Part shown: piece after piece, positions 1 through 13,330 of the stretch
Position numbering within the stretch: the stretch's first letter is position 1
Layout: the number at the start of each line of letters is the position of its first letter
Assembly: GCA_037074765.1 (NCBI GenBank)
Contig: JBAMDO010000106.1
Coordinates: forward strand, 517,912 to 581,911
Source: Mansonella perstans
Taxonomy: Eukaryota > Nematoda > Chromadorea > Rhabditida > Onchocercidae
Direction: 5' to 3'
DNA length: 64,000 bases
The notes under the pieces: generated by a model
Database searches by the model: none
Seen by the model: only the letters and a program-made list of their open reading frames with translations
Told to the model about the DNA's origin: nothing
Program-made: the position numbers and the translations under genes

Positions 1-1268
1 ATTGATAGTTGCCTCGATATTTTACATTCATATACTGATGCGTTAATGAAAAATTTTTCTAATGTTAATACTCTCCAAAAATTCAAGGTTATAACTTGCT
101 GATATCGGTAAAACAAATACTCAATCTAGCTGAAACTACTGTGACCTCGTCCCAAACTAATATGAAAAATGTGATAACGCCATTTAATTAAACTGTTTTA
201 GAATGGAAATGAAATAACAAACATAAATATAAACATATCCGGTTCGGTATCCAAACGTATAAAAGAAAGCCTACAAAATCCATGCAAAAAATTATAATTT
301 TCATCGAAAACAGACAATCTTTTTCACCCAACGAGACGGAAATAAAAGTATCTGCGCCAGCTATAAGTGAATTTGATAACTAATGTTCAGCAATAGTTTG
401 CAAGTGCATTTTATTGAATATAAATTTCAAAGTTAATTTAATTAACTTTTCGAAATTATTTGAAATATGACTTTATCTATCAATCATTTCACCAAGAAAG
501 GATTGTATGAAAAGATACAGCAAATTCAAACCATTTATAAGCTTGGTTTACCACCAATCAAAGGTACAGAAAAACAAATTGAATAGACGATATTGCAATA
601 AATCCATAGCACACTTGCAATTTCTCTGCTATTATCTAGGTTTTTAAGAAATCAGGAAAAAATATGAGCTTCACAGAATGCGCACAAATAAAATTCAATA
701 CCGATTGAGAATATCAAAAACTGTTTTTATGAAATAATATAATTCAGAGTATATGATACCTGTAAAAACGAGCAGGATTTTCAAGAAACGTCTTTCAGCA
801 ATAAAATAATATTAAAATGGTTTGAAAATTAATCTGGTGTTCGTCGCTAAAAATAGACTCAACGGACTTATGCTCACTATACTGCAGAAAAATTTAACTA
901 GAAGGAATACGAATAAATTTAGAGAGTACAACAATTGATTCCTCACTATAAATTAGACTGACAAAAAATTTTCTTTAGAATGCTTAGGTTATATAATTGG
1001 CTGAAATAATTCATGTTAAATTAAGACACTATACAGCAAAGTTGAAAAAAATATTTGGCAGAATTAGCTGTTGATATTAAGAAAAGCTGAAAGGTAGTAT
1101 AACAGTATAACAAAGTTTGCAAAGTAGAAGAAAGTAATCTAAAATATTACCGACAAGATAGTAAATCTTTTCTACAATTCATGATATCAAGAAAGCATTT
1201 GAACAGCAGTCAACCCACTCAGTATAGAAAAATACGAAAGGAAGCCTGTCAACAATCCATCAAAATTA
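1..1268. other. 3' flank of cortactin with a broken coding-like remnant
   Basis: No intact gene is visible here. Bases 1-87 on the plus strand read as an open, protein-like stretch (IDSCLDILHSYTDALMKN and on). A second open stretch, about 87-188, continues in a different frame (ISVKQILNLAETTV). The two could only be one peptide across a frameshift, so this is either a decayed coding relic or the edge of a gene outside the window. The rest is AT-rich and would include the 3' untranslated region of the minus-strand cortactin gene. Confidence 0.3.
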
Positions 1269-4200
1269 TTATCGTAATTCGACGTAATTTGCTGGAAATA
1301 AACCATATTGACCATTACAAAGTCCACGCCACCAACCAGCATCGACCTAAAATTATGCTCGTCCTTTACTACGTAAAACATCAACGAAACTAATGAATGC
1401 GCAGTCTCGAAGGAAGCAAGTTAAGAAACTAATGGAATCAGCAGGAGTTGTTGGTAAAAAACAAGACAGAAATCCAAGCAATAAAAAAATTTATCCTTGA
1501 TAATTTTCAGTTGAAACAAGGCTAAAAAAAGACGCTTTTATCCAAAAAAGAATTTCACTATATTGACAGAAATTAACCTGATCAATATTAGTGATAATAT
1601 CATCAGGGTCAAAGCTAATTTCATCATCATCCTGTTTCTGATAATCATAAATGGCAACAGCTGTGAGACCTGTAGAACCAAGCGGATGCGTTGGTAATGA
1701 AAGTGGGTCACTTACTGCTGCTATTTTCGATTGTCTTCTCTGAAACTTTCTATAATGCTACACTTGAAATAAATAAACAGTGACTGTTACTTATGATAAT
1801 AATCAGTTTACAAATGAAGGTTTAATTTAGTATAACTGATATTCAACATAAAGATGATGATTACAGTTTAAAAATAACACTTCTGTGCGACAAGTAACAC
1901 TCCTAAATTCATAAAAAATATGACTTATCGCTTCAAAGTATTTTAGTACAATGAATAAAGCACTATATCTCAAAGACAATAAAGTACTGTACCTCAAAAG
2001 ATAACTCCTCATTTTCTTTATTGTGCACAATAACCTTTCCCATTGATTGCGTTACAGGTAATGGTGGCGAAAAGTCATCTCCTGGTACCATATCGTACCT
2101 GCTTCCACTTAACGTTTCCTCTTTAGCTGCTAACATTTCTGTCTGAACAATTGAGAAAGATCTTTCAAATAAAGCAGATTTTGAATTACTGGCATAGAAA
2201 CTGCAGTTTGAAGATAATAAACAAAAAATTGAAAACTTAAAACAAAATGCAGACTTTTTTATTACCTCTGAGTTAATTAAGGGTGTCAAATTGTTCCGTA
2301 ATTCATTATTCCAGTTCTGAACATTTTCATTCCTTATATTGTTCTGTGAAGCATGCTGTTCCATTAAACTAGATGGAGGGTTAAAAAGTGGTAATTTAAC
2401 AGGTTGCGGTGAAGGTTTTTCCGATGTAGCAGAAACATTTTGCATATCAGACGATACATGCCGCTCAATAAAAGTCTCGCGTTTAGAAGGCGAACCTGCT
2501 ATTCCAGGCATTATTGCTACCGCGCCAGCTGGAGCACGTGAGTGCCGTTTAGGAACACCTAAATAACATCGAATTTAATAAAAAACTACAGATATATAAA
2601 TTCTAAGAAAACATTTCTAAGAAAGAAAATGACCTCCAGTATGATGTAACTGCTCATGCTGTCGTATCTCTTCTTGAATTGCTTCCGGATCCATCTGCAG
2701 CTTTATGATTTTTTAGAAATCAAAAATGAAAAAAGTGTAGAAAAGTATCGAAGTACTGAAGGAGAAAAAGTTCAATTATGTAATATTGATCCCTGCCACA
2801 CACTCAACATTTTCGGGTCATCAAATATTCAAAAATAAATAAATAAATATTGGAATCTTTCCTACTTCCATCTTATCTAACAAATACACTATTGATCAAT
2901 GTCTCTAACCTGTTGTTCTAGCTCTTCGCGTCGCTTCCATTCTTCAGCAATCCTTTTCTGCCTTTCTTCTTCTTCTTTTTGTTGTTGTTTACGCAGTTCT
3001 TCATCTTCTCGCTTTCGACGTTCACGTTCTTGCTGGATTTTTTCGTCATTCTAAAAAAAAACTCGCAGAACTCTATACTAACATCAAAAATTGAAAAAAT
3101 TTAAGTTTGCATGAAAAACTGAAATCCATGATGTTACAAAAGCAAACCAGATCAACGAACTAAATATACTAAATACAGTGAACTCAAATTTATTCCTCAA
3201 AAACTTTCAAGTACATACATCAGCAGCTGAAAGTTGTTCAAATTTAGCACGTAAATTCAAAGCTCTTCCTTTTGGTGCAACAGGCGGACCGTCCCTCCTT
3301 GATGCTGAAAAGTTATAATTTATCATTATGCCATGATGATCAATCTGGGCACTAAGTCTGCCAGTAAATTCTAAATCAATTTTCAAGTTTATATTGCAAT
3401 TCTCGTACCAATTAAATGAATTTATAACCATCTACACAATAATCAGAGGTTGCTATGCTATGTTAAAAGTTGTTATGCTACTATAGCAACTTTCCTGATG
3501 CCCCAACTTATCCTATAAAATCACACATACAAGGAAAAAATGTGGTATACTGATCATAGTTCCAACATAAGTATGTAAATTTTCACAAATCTTGCCTTTG
3601 GTATAAATCTTATAGCCTTTATGTTGAGCAGGCTCTTCATACTTTAAACAAAGCAGAATTACCACGAATCTTAATGAGAAACTTGAAATGGTAAAAATTT
3701 TAGGGAAAAATTTTGCTGACATTTTTCTTTAAGTTGATGCCACTGAGCGTTCAGTTTCACTTTTTCTTGTAAAATATTTCAGCTCTCATATCTTACATTA
3801 TAAAAATGCAAGCTAATATTATCCAAATCAGCATGTTTACGGTTATTTAATCACTGACATAATACATTAAGTAATTATGTAGGAGGGAACCGATTCATGC
3901 CTCACCTGTCTGACTTTCATGTTCGCCTAATTTTTCATTGTCATCCCAACCGACAGCGCTTTTGTCCTTCCTGTCTTCTTGAATACCAAATTTTCCGCCA
4001 AAGCCTTTTTTGTAATCTAGAATTCAGAAACAATTTAAACAAAGTAGAATTACTACGACCTTAACCAAAAATTCGGAACTGACTAATTCATGCCTCACCT
4101 GTTTGACTTTCATGTTGGCCTAATTTTTCATTGTCATCCCAACCAACAGCGCTTTTGTCCTTTCTGTCTTCTTGAATACCGAATTTCCCGCCAAAACCTT

Positions 4201-7200
4201 TCTTGTAATCTAGAATTCAGAAACATTTTTAAAAAAGTAGAATTACTACGAACCTTAACAAAAAATTCGGAACTGACTAATTCATGCCTCACCTGTTTGA
4301 CTTTCATGTTGGCCTAATTTTTCATTGTCATCCCAACCAACAGCGCTTTTGTCCTTTCTGTCCTCTTGAATACCGAATTTCCCGCCAAAACCTTTCTTGT
4401 AATCTAGAATTCAGAAACATTTTTAAAAAAGTAGAATTACTACGAACCTTAACAAAAAATTCGGAACTGATTAATTCATGCCTCACCTGTTTGACTTTCA
4501 TGTTGGCCTAGTTTTTCATTATCATCCCAACCAACAGCGCTTTTGTCCTTTCTGTCTTCTTGAATACCGAATTTCCCGCCAAAGCCTTTTTTATAATCTA
4601 AAATTTATTGAACAAAGAACTACCAGGTGCTATTAAAATTATCAAAAAACTATGGTTTAAAATCTCCAGAATACCAAAAGACCTTTTGAAGTGCCTACCT
4701 ACTTGACTTTGATGTGTTGCTAGTTTTTCACGTTCATCCCAGCCAACTGCACTTTTATCTTTACGATCTTCCTGGACACCGAATTTACCGCCAAAACCCT
4801 TCTTGTAATCTAGAATTTGTTAACGATTTTTATCCCATCAAATCATCATAATTACAAATTGATCATTAAAATCCCTTCTTGTTATCATTTATTAATGAAT
4901 TGTATTATCATCAAATCACCATATTTATTATGTACTCCGGAAAATTCAAATCGCTGATTTCTAAGCTCCAAAAATTGATTTTAAAAGTTTCCGCTTACAA
5001 AACAAATCAAAATAAATGACATGCGAAATAAGCACTACTGCTTGCTATGATTTAGTAACAAAAGATACATATAAAAAAGATCTTTAACGTTTTTAAATAG
5101 ACGCTAGGGGCATTGCCCAGTTCTGTACACAAGCAATGTTCATTCCAGGCAATTGCACTTTCATCTTTAATACCAAATTTATCACCAGTCCTTTTCTCGG
5201 ATCCAAAATTTACTATTATTCTGTATAACAATTGCTTTAAAGCTTGAAGAAGTTAGGAAGCTTTTAAAAATTATTTGACTTTCAAATACCTATTTGACTT
5301 TCATGCTGCTGCAGCTTTTCACGTTCTTCCCAACCATGCGCACTTTTATCTTTGCGGTCTTCTTGAATACCGAATTTTCCGCCGAAACCTTTCTTGTAAT
5401 CTGTAAACTACTGTCTTCAAGTCTTCCATTCATAAGCTTTTATCTCAAAATTAAAAGCTTTCTAGTCCACTTGTCAAATCGCGCAAATCAGAAATCATTA
5501 ACAAGGGCCAAATCCATACCTGTTTGGCTTTCATGCTGCGGAAGTTTCTCCTGCTCATCCCAACCAAGGGCACTCTTATCTTTTCTACTTTCAATTCCGT
5601 ATTTTCCGCCAAAACCTTTTGCATAGTCTGAAAATCGGAAAGGAAACACTGATGTGATAAATAATTGAATACAGTAAGTTTAATACACGTTAATATAGCA
5701 AAGCAAAAAAATAAATTTTTTGTAGTCCATATTTTGTATAGAAAGGTTACAATATTTAAATTATGTTTGAAAAACTTACGACAGATAAAGTGAAAACGAC
5801 TACAAAATTCTGATAAGTTCCGAAAATCTCTGATCAGTTTAATTTAGATAACATCTAGAGAAGCGGACAGCAAAGCAGAATATATAGAGTGAAACAGGTG
5901 GGAAGCGGTGAGGGATCACGAAAAATCCCGGGACATGAACTGCCTTTAAACTGAATAGTAAAACGAAATAAGGGCCACATAAATATTCACTATTTTGTAT
6001 CTCTCCAATTCAACTCTTATTTTTTATCCATTGTTTCGCAGAACCAAAATTTCTTTGACAACATGCAAAAATTGTTTTCATTTATGACAACTTTCTTCCT
6101 TTCAAAATCATTTTTAAAAAAAGATTCTTGGAATAAGTGGATTCTATTTGTAACCAAAATCACGATGTATGTGACTTTGTTGTGACTCTTAACACTACTT
6201 CTGCAGTAACCTCATCGTTCAGGGCTTATAAGTTAGTGAGACTTCTCATCAACAAAAAGAAAAGAAGTAACCATATAACAAAACAGGAAATAAAAAAAAA
6301 AAAAAATGAGTGAGATGAAGAAAAAACAGGAAGGAAAACTGAATGAAAAATTGAAAGCGGCATAATTCTTCGTCGTCACCTGTTTGACTTGCATGCTTAG
6401 AAAGAGCCGTCTTTTCATCCCAACCAAGAGCGTTTTTATCCTTTCGATCCGATTCAACACCATATCTTCCACCGAAACCTTTAGCGTAATCTTTCTGCGA
6501 TGCATGTTTTTCTACTTTTCCGGCATAATCCCATGTTTTGGCACACTGCAAGACATGAATTATGTTATATGCGGATAAGGTTTATTTAAATACAAAATAA
6601 GGACAGAACTGAATAATTTCGGAATTGAAAATAATATAAAGCAATAAAAACCTTATCCATACGATCCTTCTGCACACCAAATTTCCCACCATATCCTTCA
6701 CTTGCTTTTGGCATTTCTGCTGCTCTTTTGGACTAAAGTACAAATGCTGATAAGCAAGCAGACTTTCCGTCTTACCAAAAACTTACTGCTGTAAGCCAGT
6801 TCTCAATTTTAATATTACAAAAATATAAAAAAGAAACTACTGTTCATATTCGCTTTACGAATAATTAAACAATGAAATGAATTACAACAAACAAAGCGGT
6901 TCAAGAATAAATCATCTGAAAAATGGACGTCCTTTAAACCAAACCAACCACCTTTAAAAAGTGGCACAAAGTTTACCTTTATCAGATTGTCACTTTCAAT
7001 TACATCTTTACGCAACTGATCTAATGAAATTGATTCCTGATGACCGGATCCTTCAACGGTTTTCGCACCCCAGCGACTTTCTTTTTCATTTATATCATTC
7101 TGGAAACGCAATGATTTTATATAGAAACAACAATCTCCATAACTAATATTAATCTGCAAAGTGCAGGGCATATATATTTATGTTATTTTTACGGATCTAT

Positions 7201-7716
7201 TTTCACGAATCTTCTTATTGAGTTGAAATTCAGCCCTACTTTAAGTTCATCAAAGCTAACGTCAAGGTCAAGGCATTTTTACAAAGATTTTCTTGATGTC
7301 AAAAAAAAAGATCACATATCACTTCTCTATCTTCAATTTAGAAATTTTTATCGTAAACTTACTGACCGATGTGGCGAATGAACGAAACGAGTATTCTCCT
7401 TCATCTCATCATAAATTCAAAAAAAAAGTTGAAATTTCATTCTCTTGAACTGGGAATTGTCAAAAAATCTCTCTTCAAATAGAATGAGCATTTTCTGATA
7501 AACATTTCTTGAAGTGCTAATTACAATCGTTTCCTAATGAACGTTTATTTGAAGTATTTCGAACAAACGAAAATATAGTAAATGTTGTTAAGCTTACAAA
7601 CAATTCAGAAAACCTACAATAAAGTCTGGATCTGTATCCCAATCATCTATTTCATCTTGTTCCTGTCTTAGATTCTCTTTTTGAGTTACATTCACGGCAA
7701 TTTGTGCGCGCCACAT
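1269..7716 (-). CDS. cttn: Cortactin (Src substrate / HS1 family), complete, 19 coding exons
   Basis: Cortactin binds the Arp2/3 complex and F-actin, stabilises branched actin at the cell cortex, and recruits partners through its SH3 domain. Exons on the minus strand: 7716-7618, 7099-6977, 6732-6652, 6545-6380, 5627-5520, 5400-5290, 4809-4699, 4597-4487, 4403-4293, 4209-4099, 4016-3906, 3304-3219, 3050-2910, 2694-2634, 2558-2266, 2142-1993, 1739-1578, 1346-1269. All junctions are GT-AG and the total is 2214 nt (737 aa plus stop) in one frame. The N-terminus starts MWRA and carries the acidic Arp2/3-binding motif DDW (residues 24-26). Nine 37-residue cortactin repeats (GFGGKFG...DRKDKSA.GW) span about 86-414; vertebrates have about 6.5. 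A charged helix (415-490) and a Pro/Ser-rich linker follow. The SH3 domain (about 683-737) has ALYDY-like AIYDY, DDEISF, WW and the ending FPANYVELR. The third repeat is one codon short. The start is the first ATG before the conserved acidic block. Confidence 0.93.
3906..4597 (-). repeat. Tandem exon-plus-intron duplications in the cortactin repeat region
   Basis: Four successive 111-nt repeat exons (4597-4487, 4403-4293, 4209-4099, 4016-3906) lie at spacings of 194, 194 and 193 bp. The similarity includes the introns, so the duplicated unit is exon plus intron. Read side by side, the units beginning near 4090 and 4284 differ at only about two positions over 194 bp. Every unit begins and ends in the same codon phase, so adding or losing a unit keeps the reading frame and changes the protein by 37 residues. 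Confidence 0.92.
5130..5205 (-). pseudogene. Vestigial cortactin repeat exon inside an intron
   Basis: On the minus strand this stretch retains GDKFGI, then [11 protein letters not shown], aligning to the GGKFGI...[14 protein letters not shown] core of the neighbouring repeat exons. The codons corresponding to QEDR are missing, the first glycines are degraded, and the downstream half reads into unrelated residues. No good splice sites flank it. It sits between the repeat exons at 5400-5290 and 4809-4699. It is best read as a tenth repeat exon that has decayed and dropped out of the transcript. Confidence 0.75.
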
Positions 7717-10700
7717 TGAAATTTCAAACAAACTTATTCAGATCAGATCTGAAAATGTGATATGTTGCAGGAGAAAAATATCATTGTTCAGAAGTAGCAC
7801 TCTTCCAACACGTTAACAAGATGAATACTTTTTAATAACGTAACAATAACTACGCTAAATCCGTGAAGATCACTAATATCACACCAAGAATAAACGTATC
7901 AACTATATCACCGGATCGTTTAGTCATCATCATTTACGTTGCCTTAATTTGCTATCGATGACTTTAGTGGAGCGAATTGCTACAATGCATCTCAGAAAAA
8001 CTTTTAGTCATCCTCAACAATTCCATTTAAATATCCTACTTGAATTATAAATAGTGAATAAATTTAGTAAAATGAATTAAAGATAAAATGAGAATTCTCA
8101 GCTATACGATACAACATATCTCTTGAATGAGAAATGTAAGAGAAATTAGATCTGCTGCGTATGAGGGAAATATCTGAGAATTCTCTATTGGATGTAAAAA
8201 TTTGATTCTGATTTAATTCAGATTTGATTCAGAATTTGATTCCACATCATAAATCAATCAATTATGAATTTTATTAAGTCAGGCCAGAAATTGTAATAAG
8301 ATATTTTTGCATTTTCTATTTTGGAAATGATTTTTATCTGAAAGAAAGAAGCAAAATTTCATCAATAATCGATTGCAAAAGATGTAATTATTTTTGTAAC
8401 AAATGCTGACCGTTGATCGTTGCAAATGCTGCATTTCAAAAATTTAATTTTCAAATTTTATCGTTCATTTAAACAAATATTTTAAGAAAGATGAAAAGAT
8501 TGAAAATAAATAAAAATTTTATACTTTACTGTTATTGAAATATCAACGTTTTTTCCAGACATTTTCTTCAAAAAGTTACTTTTCAAATAGAAGTAAATTG
8601 ATTATAATCATTATATATTGCATTCATAGAGCGATGTTTTTATCTCCTGTATGATCAGCCATTAAATGTTTGAAAAAACTACAATGCCAAAATGAAATTA
8701 AAAATTACAAAATTACGAAAAAAAAATAAAATTAAAATATCATACAGTCCAATAATTAATCGATACACTTAATATTCATTAGCTATCATTTCTAATAAGC
8801 CTGCTGCGTTATACTTCTCAGGTAGGCGACAAAAATTGCTTTAAAATTAAATCCTATACAGACCAAATTATACTTTGTATCATTTGCGCTCTATTTATTA
8901 TCATGACGTATCACTCATTTCAATCATTTATCAAAATAATTCAAAGAAATCATCCATTATAATATCTCTAGAACAATAAACAATACCTTCTTTTCTTTGA
9001 AAAGAATTCGATTGGCGAATTTAAAAGATAAACAAATTTGTGTTGATACAATAGATATTTGTTTCTGTGAATGGTAGTACTGCTTCTTTACAATTACACC
9101 AATGAATTGACAATCGATATGAGTTATATTTCGACAAAAAGTTTAGACAAAAAGCTTCTTCAAAGGGTTAATTAATTTATACAATCAATAAAGCAAATCA
9201 ATTAAGAATTCTAATCATTAATTCTGAGGCTACAGTGAAATGAATGAATGCGTATTATATTTTACTGACCACTCTCAGATGTCATTGTGTAAGGCAGTCT
9301 TCTCATCTCTAAATTAGTCTAGCTCTTAGTGTCCTAGATCGATATTTACTCTTGGTGCTTTATATTATTTAATGGCTAAGAGGCTACTTCTAGCTGTTCA
9401 TTCTTCTCCTCTTTTCTATTCTTCTAACCACCAATTGAAATTCCTTTGAACATCGATTTCCTTTTTAATGTAAATTAATTTCTGCTTTTATCGTTTTTGT
9501 AATCTCCATTCTGGTCGAATTGCCCCTTCATCCCTTAGCTTTTTTTCTTAATTACAATAATTTTAGATATTTACTTTTTTTTTAGCTTATTTATTCAACT
9601 CAAAAGTTCCCGTAAGGCTTATTTTGATCTTTTCTTAACAATTCCATTGAATCATCATAAATTTAACACTTATTGCTATAATTTGTTAGATTGTTGTTTA
9701 CGAAAATTTGGCCAATTAATTTATCCAAAAAATTTCATTTTTACAAATCTACAATTTACAAAAACTCTATGCGACGAACATATTCAAGCTACGAGTCCTG
9801 AATGTTTCATTGATTTTCAAAATTTGTTTTTCTCATGTTTGCTTCCTGCATTGTGAGATCTTGCAGTTGTAATTAGGTAAGATAAAATAAAGAATATCAA
9901 GCTTTTATTTACAGAATATGACTTAAAATGACTTAAAATTACTTAAAATTACAGCGAAGTAATTGTTATGAAGGCCATTTACTACGTTCACAGAATACAA
10001 TTGCACATTTCCCATAAGTTAATTATGAGCTGAAATGAAAAGCTAGCAGTTTCAAATTAGAAATAAATTGAAACATACAAACTTTCCTCTCTTTCCTAAG
10101 CAAATGAAGATCTGTTATTAATTCAAGGAAAAAGAAGACTGCATTTTCAACAGCGAGCTTTGTGAATCATTTGGTATTCTCAGGGGTGCGATTTCAAACT
10201 TTGTTTGTTTGGGAGTTTTTCTCTGCATTTTATCAAATATTTTATCATTTTTCTTGTAAAATATTCCTTCGAATGCATGAACATTATATTAAAACAGGTC
10301 ATTCATAATTTAGAATTTTTTTCTGTCTTTCCTTTCATCTTTATTGTATCTATTCAAATTGAAATAATTACTTGAAATATATATTAGTTCAATTGATAAT
10401 ACGGAATGTTTGGTTGAATAACAATTTATGATAATAGAATTTTTCTTCGGATTGACACAAATTCATTTTAAATGCAGAATAGTGCCAGATTATAAGCTTT
10501 GTGAATCAATACTGAAAATCATGCTACAGAAATCATAGCAGTTTGATAATTTTGGCGATACATCATAGATTTTAATGAAATATAGAAAATACAAAAATAG
10601 CTGACCGATGCTCGAAAAATTTTTTTTTCATAAATTTAATTCCTAATTTATTATTAAGAATATAAATTGATATAGATGTGCGGCAAAATTTCGCTCATTG

Positions 10701-13278
10701 GTCTTGGCTTCGCAATTGAGATATTTTTTATGAGAAATAATTTCCGATTGAAATGTTTAGAATTCAAATAAAATAGCTTTGAAATTGAAATAAGTTTCTA
10801 ATCCACTAAAAGTTAAATATCTTAAAAAAGAACTAAATTTCAGTGTTATCGCGAAGTTTTTCGAAGTCATATACATTACTAGCTAAATTCTTTTCCCAAA
10901 TTTAAATTAGTTTTGCAGCAGGACTCTTTTATAATCTTCAGTATAGTTCATCTCTCATACTTACCCACTCGTTCTTTTAATTTCATCTCAAAAGAAGCAT
11001 AGCTAAATCGGTATAACTGGAATCAATGTCCACTTATCAATCAAAATGAGTCGCGTCATTTTTTTCTTTCTTGACTTGCAATACTTTAGTTATCCAAATT
11101 GTTCCTTTAATTAACAAATTTTCTAATTTAATTAAGTTTAATTAACCAACATTTTGTAAACTAGTTGAAAATTTTTTGCTAGTTTTAATTTTATAACTGG
11201 TTTTGAAATTTTAGACTTTAACTAGTTTTGAATTTTTAATTTTTAACTTTGATTTCAATGCCTTATTACTTTTCATTTGATTCACACAACAAATAAATTG
11301 ATATGTCGCAAAATAAACGCCGACTTTTGATAGATTGAATCCTAAGAAGAAAGCATTGAATCCTTTGTTATATCAATTGCTCACTGAAGAGTTGAAGACA
11401 ACAGAGAATGTTCTGCAACATGTGCTTCTGATATCCTTTGATTAAAGAATAATATTATTCGAAGCGTAAAAAACTCATCAAAACTTTAGTTCAGAGAAAA
11501 TTTGGCTTGATCTATTGAGATAGAAAAAAGTTAATAAAATAAACTTCTTTAAATTTAAACTTGTCCGGAATTACTCTGTTGAGAATTTCAACAGATTTGC
11601 TCACCAAAGTGTATAAACAATAATTTCGGTATGTAATTTCATTGAACAAAAAGAGTGCGAAAAGTTTGTCAAGGTGGTTCCATTCTTCTATTTAATGTTC
11701 TGGCTACAAAGCACGAAAGTACTACGAGATACTATACTTTTTACAAAATGAAAGCTAAGAACGAATCGATTACTGATATAGTGCCCTTCAGATTTCAGCA
11801 GATCAAGTGAGTAATTGATGGCTCTATTTTGAAATAATAATGGTACCTATTTTGAAATTTTATAAATAATAGTACCTCAGAAGAAAAAAAAAGTGCTCTG
11901 ACATTGGTACAAAATGGTTTAAACGAATCCATAGATAATATAACAGTGCAGAGGTATATTATCTACAATTTATTGAATACTTGGACTGGTAAAAGTATCA
12001 CTGTTTCATATTAGTATTAATAGAAATTGTTTTTCATGATTGTAACTGAAATTTATTGAACAGATTTTATATTATTCTCTGAGGAAGTGAATGTGAACAT
12101 TAATTTGTTTATCTATTGTTTACTTCACTTGACCTTTGCTCTCGTCTGATACAAGATATTGCAGAGAATTTAGTTTTTGATTTCAAATTTCCGACAATCA
12201 TTTGAACAAAAGAAATCATATTATGTAAACTTTTTTCTAATGCATATATATGTATTAATTTGATCTGTAGTATCATTTTCTGATTTAAAGTAATTAGTTT
12301 TTTCTCTGATATGCTAATGCATAGCATTTAGTGAAAACTAACAATAAGATAAGATAAGATCTCTAAGAATTGCTTTACTATTACACTCAGTCATTTGTCC
12401 TTGAGAAAAGTAATGCATTGAGCTTGATTCTCATGGGAATCTCGTTTTGACCCGAAATATTTACTACTTTTTCCCTAAGGGTCAGGTTAAACCAGTTAGA
12501 TTTCTTATTAAATAAATTTTACATTTTTACTAATCATATTTCTATCGTTTTTTTATTATCTACTTGATAGATAGTCTGTTTACACACATACACACACACA
12601 CACACACTTATATAATACAGACATATATACGCACAGATACACATACATGCAGACAGATTTATTCTGTTTCCAGTTTTCAAACAAAATGTGTATTAACTAA
12701 AAGAACTAGGACACTGTGTCCTAGTAGTGCGGAATAAATGAGAGAAAGTGCTAGAATATATGTTAAAGCATTGGTCAATATGAGTGAAGGTGATGTGACC
12801 AGAAAATATTTCTCTTTTTCTCATTTTCTTATTGTTTAATGATAGTGAATAGTTCACAAATGAATTGTGTCCTGGGATTCAACTAGGCTCATTGGTTTTC
12901 TGTCCATTTCATTTATTACACTCTCTCATTTATCTATCAATTAATAATAGAAGACAAATAATTGAAAAGTAATCATTGTCATTTTTCGAATTATTTCCCT
13001 AAATGTTTGTCATATGAAAATTTATTCGATAAATTAGCAATTCTTCTAAATGCATTTTTTGTAATTTGAAATGATCAAAATAAAAATTTAAGCGATATTT
13101 TAGATTTTTTGAGTTTCATTTACGCAAGGTGCTTTTTTGTAATTTGCCATTTCATTGGCTATTAGAAATATTCTTTAAAATAAAAAAGTTAAACAAAATT
13201 TCATTTTTTTTTTTTTTAGCAATGATCATTTAAATAGCAACGATGTGTTCTTGTCACTAAACTATTCCCATGTTTCAG
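7717..13278. promoter_or_regulatory. Divergent intergenic region between cortactin and ephexin
   Basis: The two genes are transcribed away from each other, so both promoters should lie in these 5.6 kb. The DNA is AT-rich with no supportable gene. Visible items: a 12-bp inverted repeat (GAGAATTCTCAG near 8090 and CTGAGAATTCTC near 8171), four copies of a TGACTTAAAA-like 10-mer near 9917-9955, and a CA microsatellite at about 12581-12609. Stretches at 11306-11450 and 11740-11820 are open in shifting frames and may be decayed coding DNA. No defined regulatory motif can be assigned. Confidence 0.5.
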
Positions 13279-13318
13279 CATGAACGTTCGAAGTACTTTC
13301 GTTCCCTTTGAATTGTAA
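13271..13318 (+). promoter_or_regulatory. Possible trans-splice acceptor and short upstream ORF ahead of ephexin
   Basis: TGTTTCAG ending at 13278 is a good nematode 3' splice site. It lies 52 bp before the ephexin start codon with no upstream coding exon recognised, so it could accept a spliced leader or end a 5'-UTR intron. Directly after it, at 13280, an ATG opens a 12-codon ORF that stops at 13316-13318, 12 bp before the main ATG and in the same frame. If the mRNA starts here, this upstream ORF would be expected to lower translation of the main ORF. Confidence 0.4.
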
Positions 13319-13330
13319 AAATTGTTAAGA

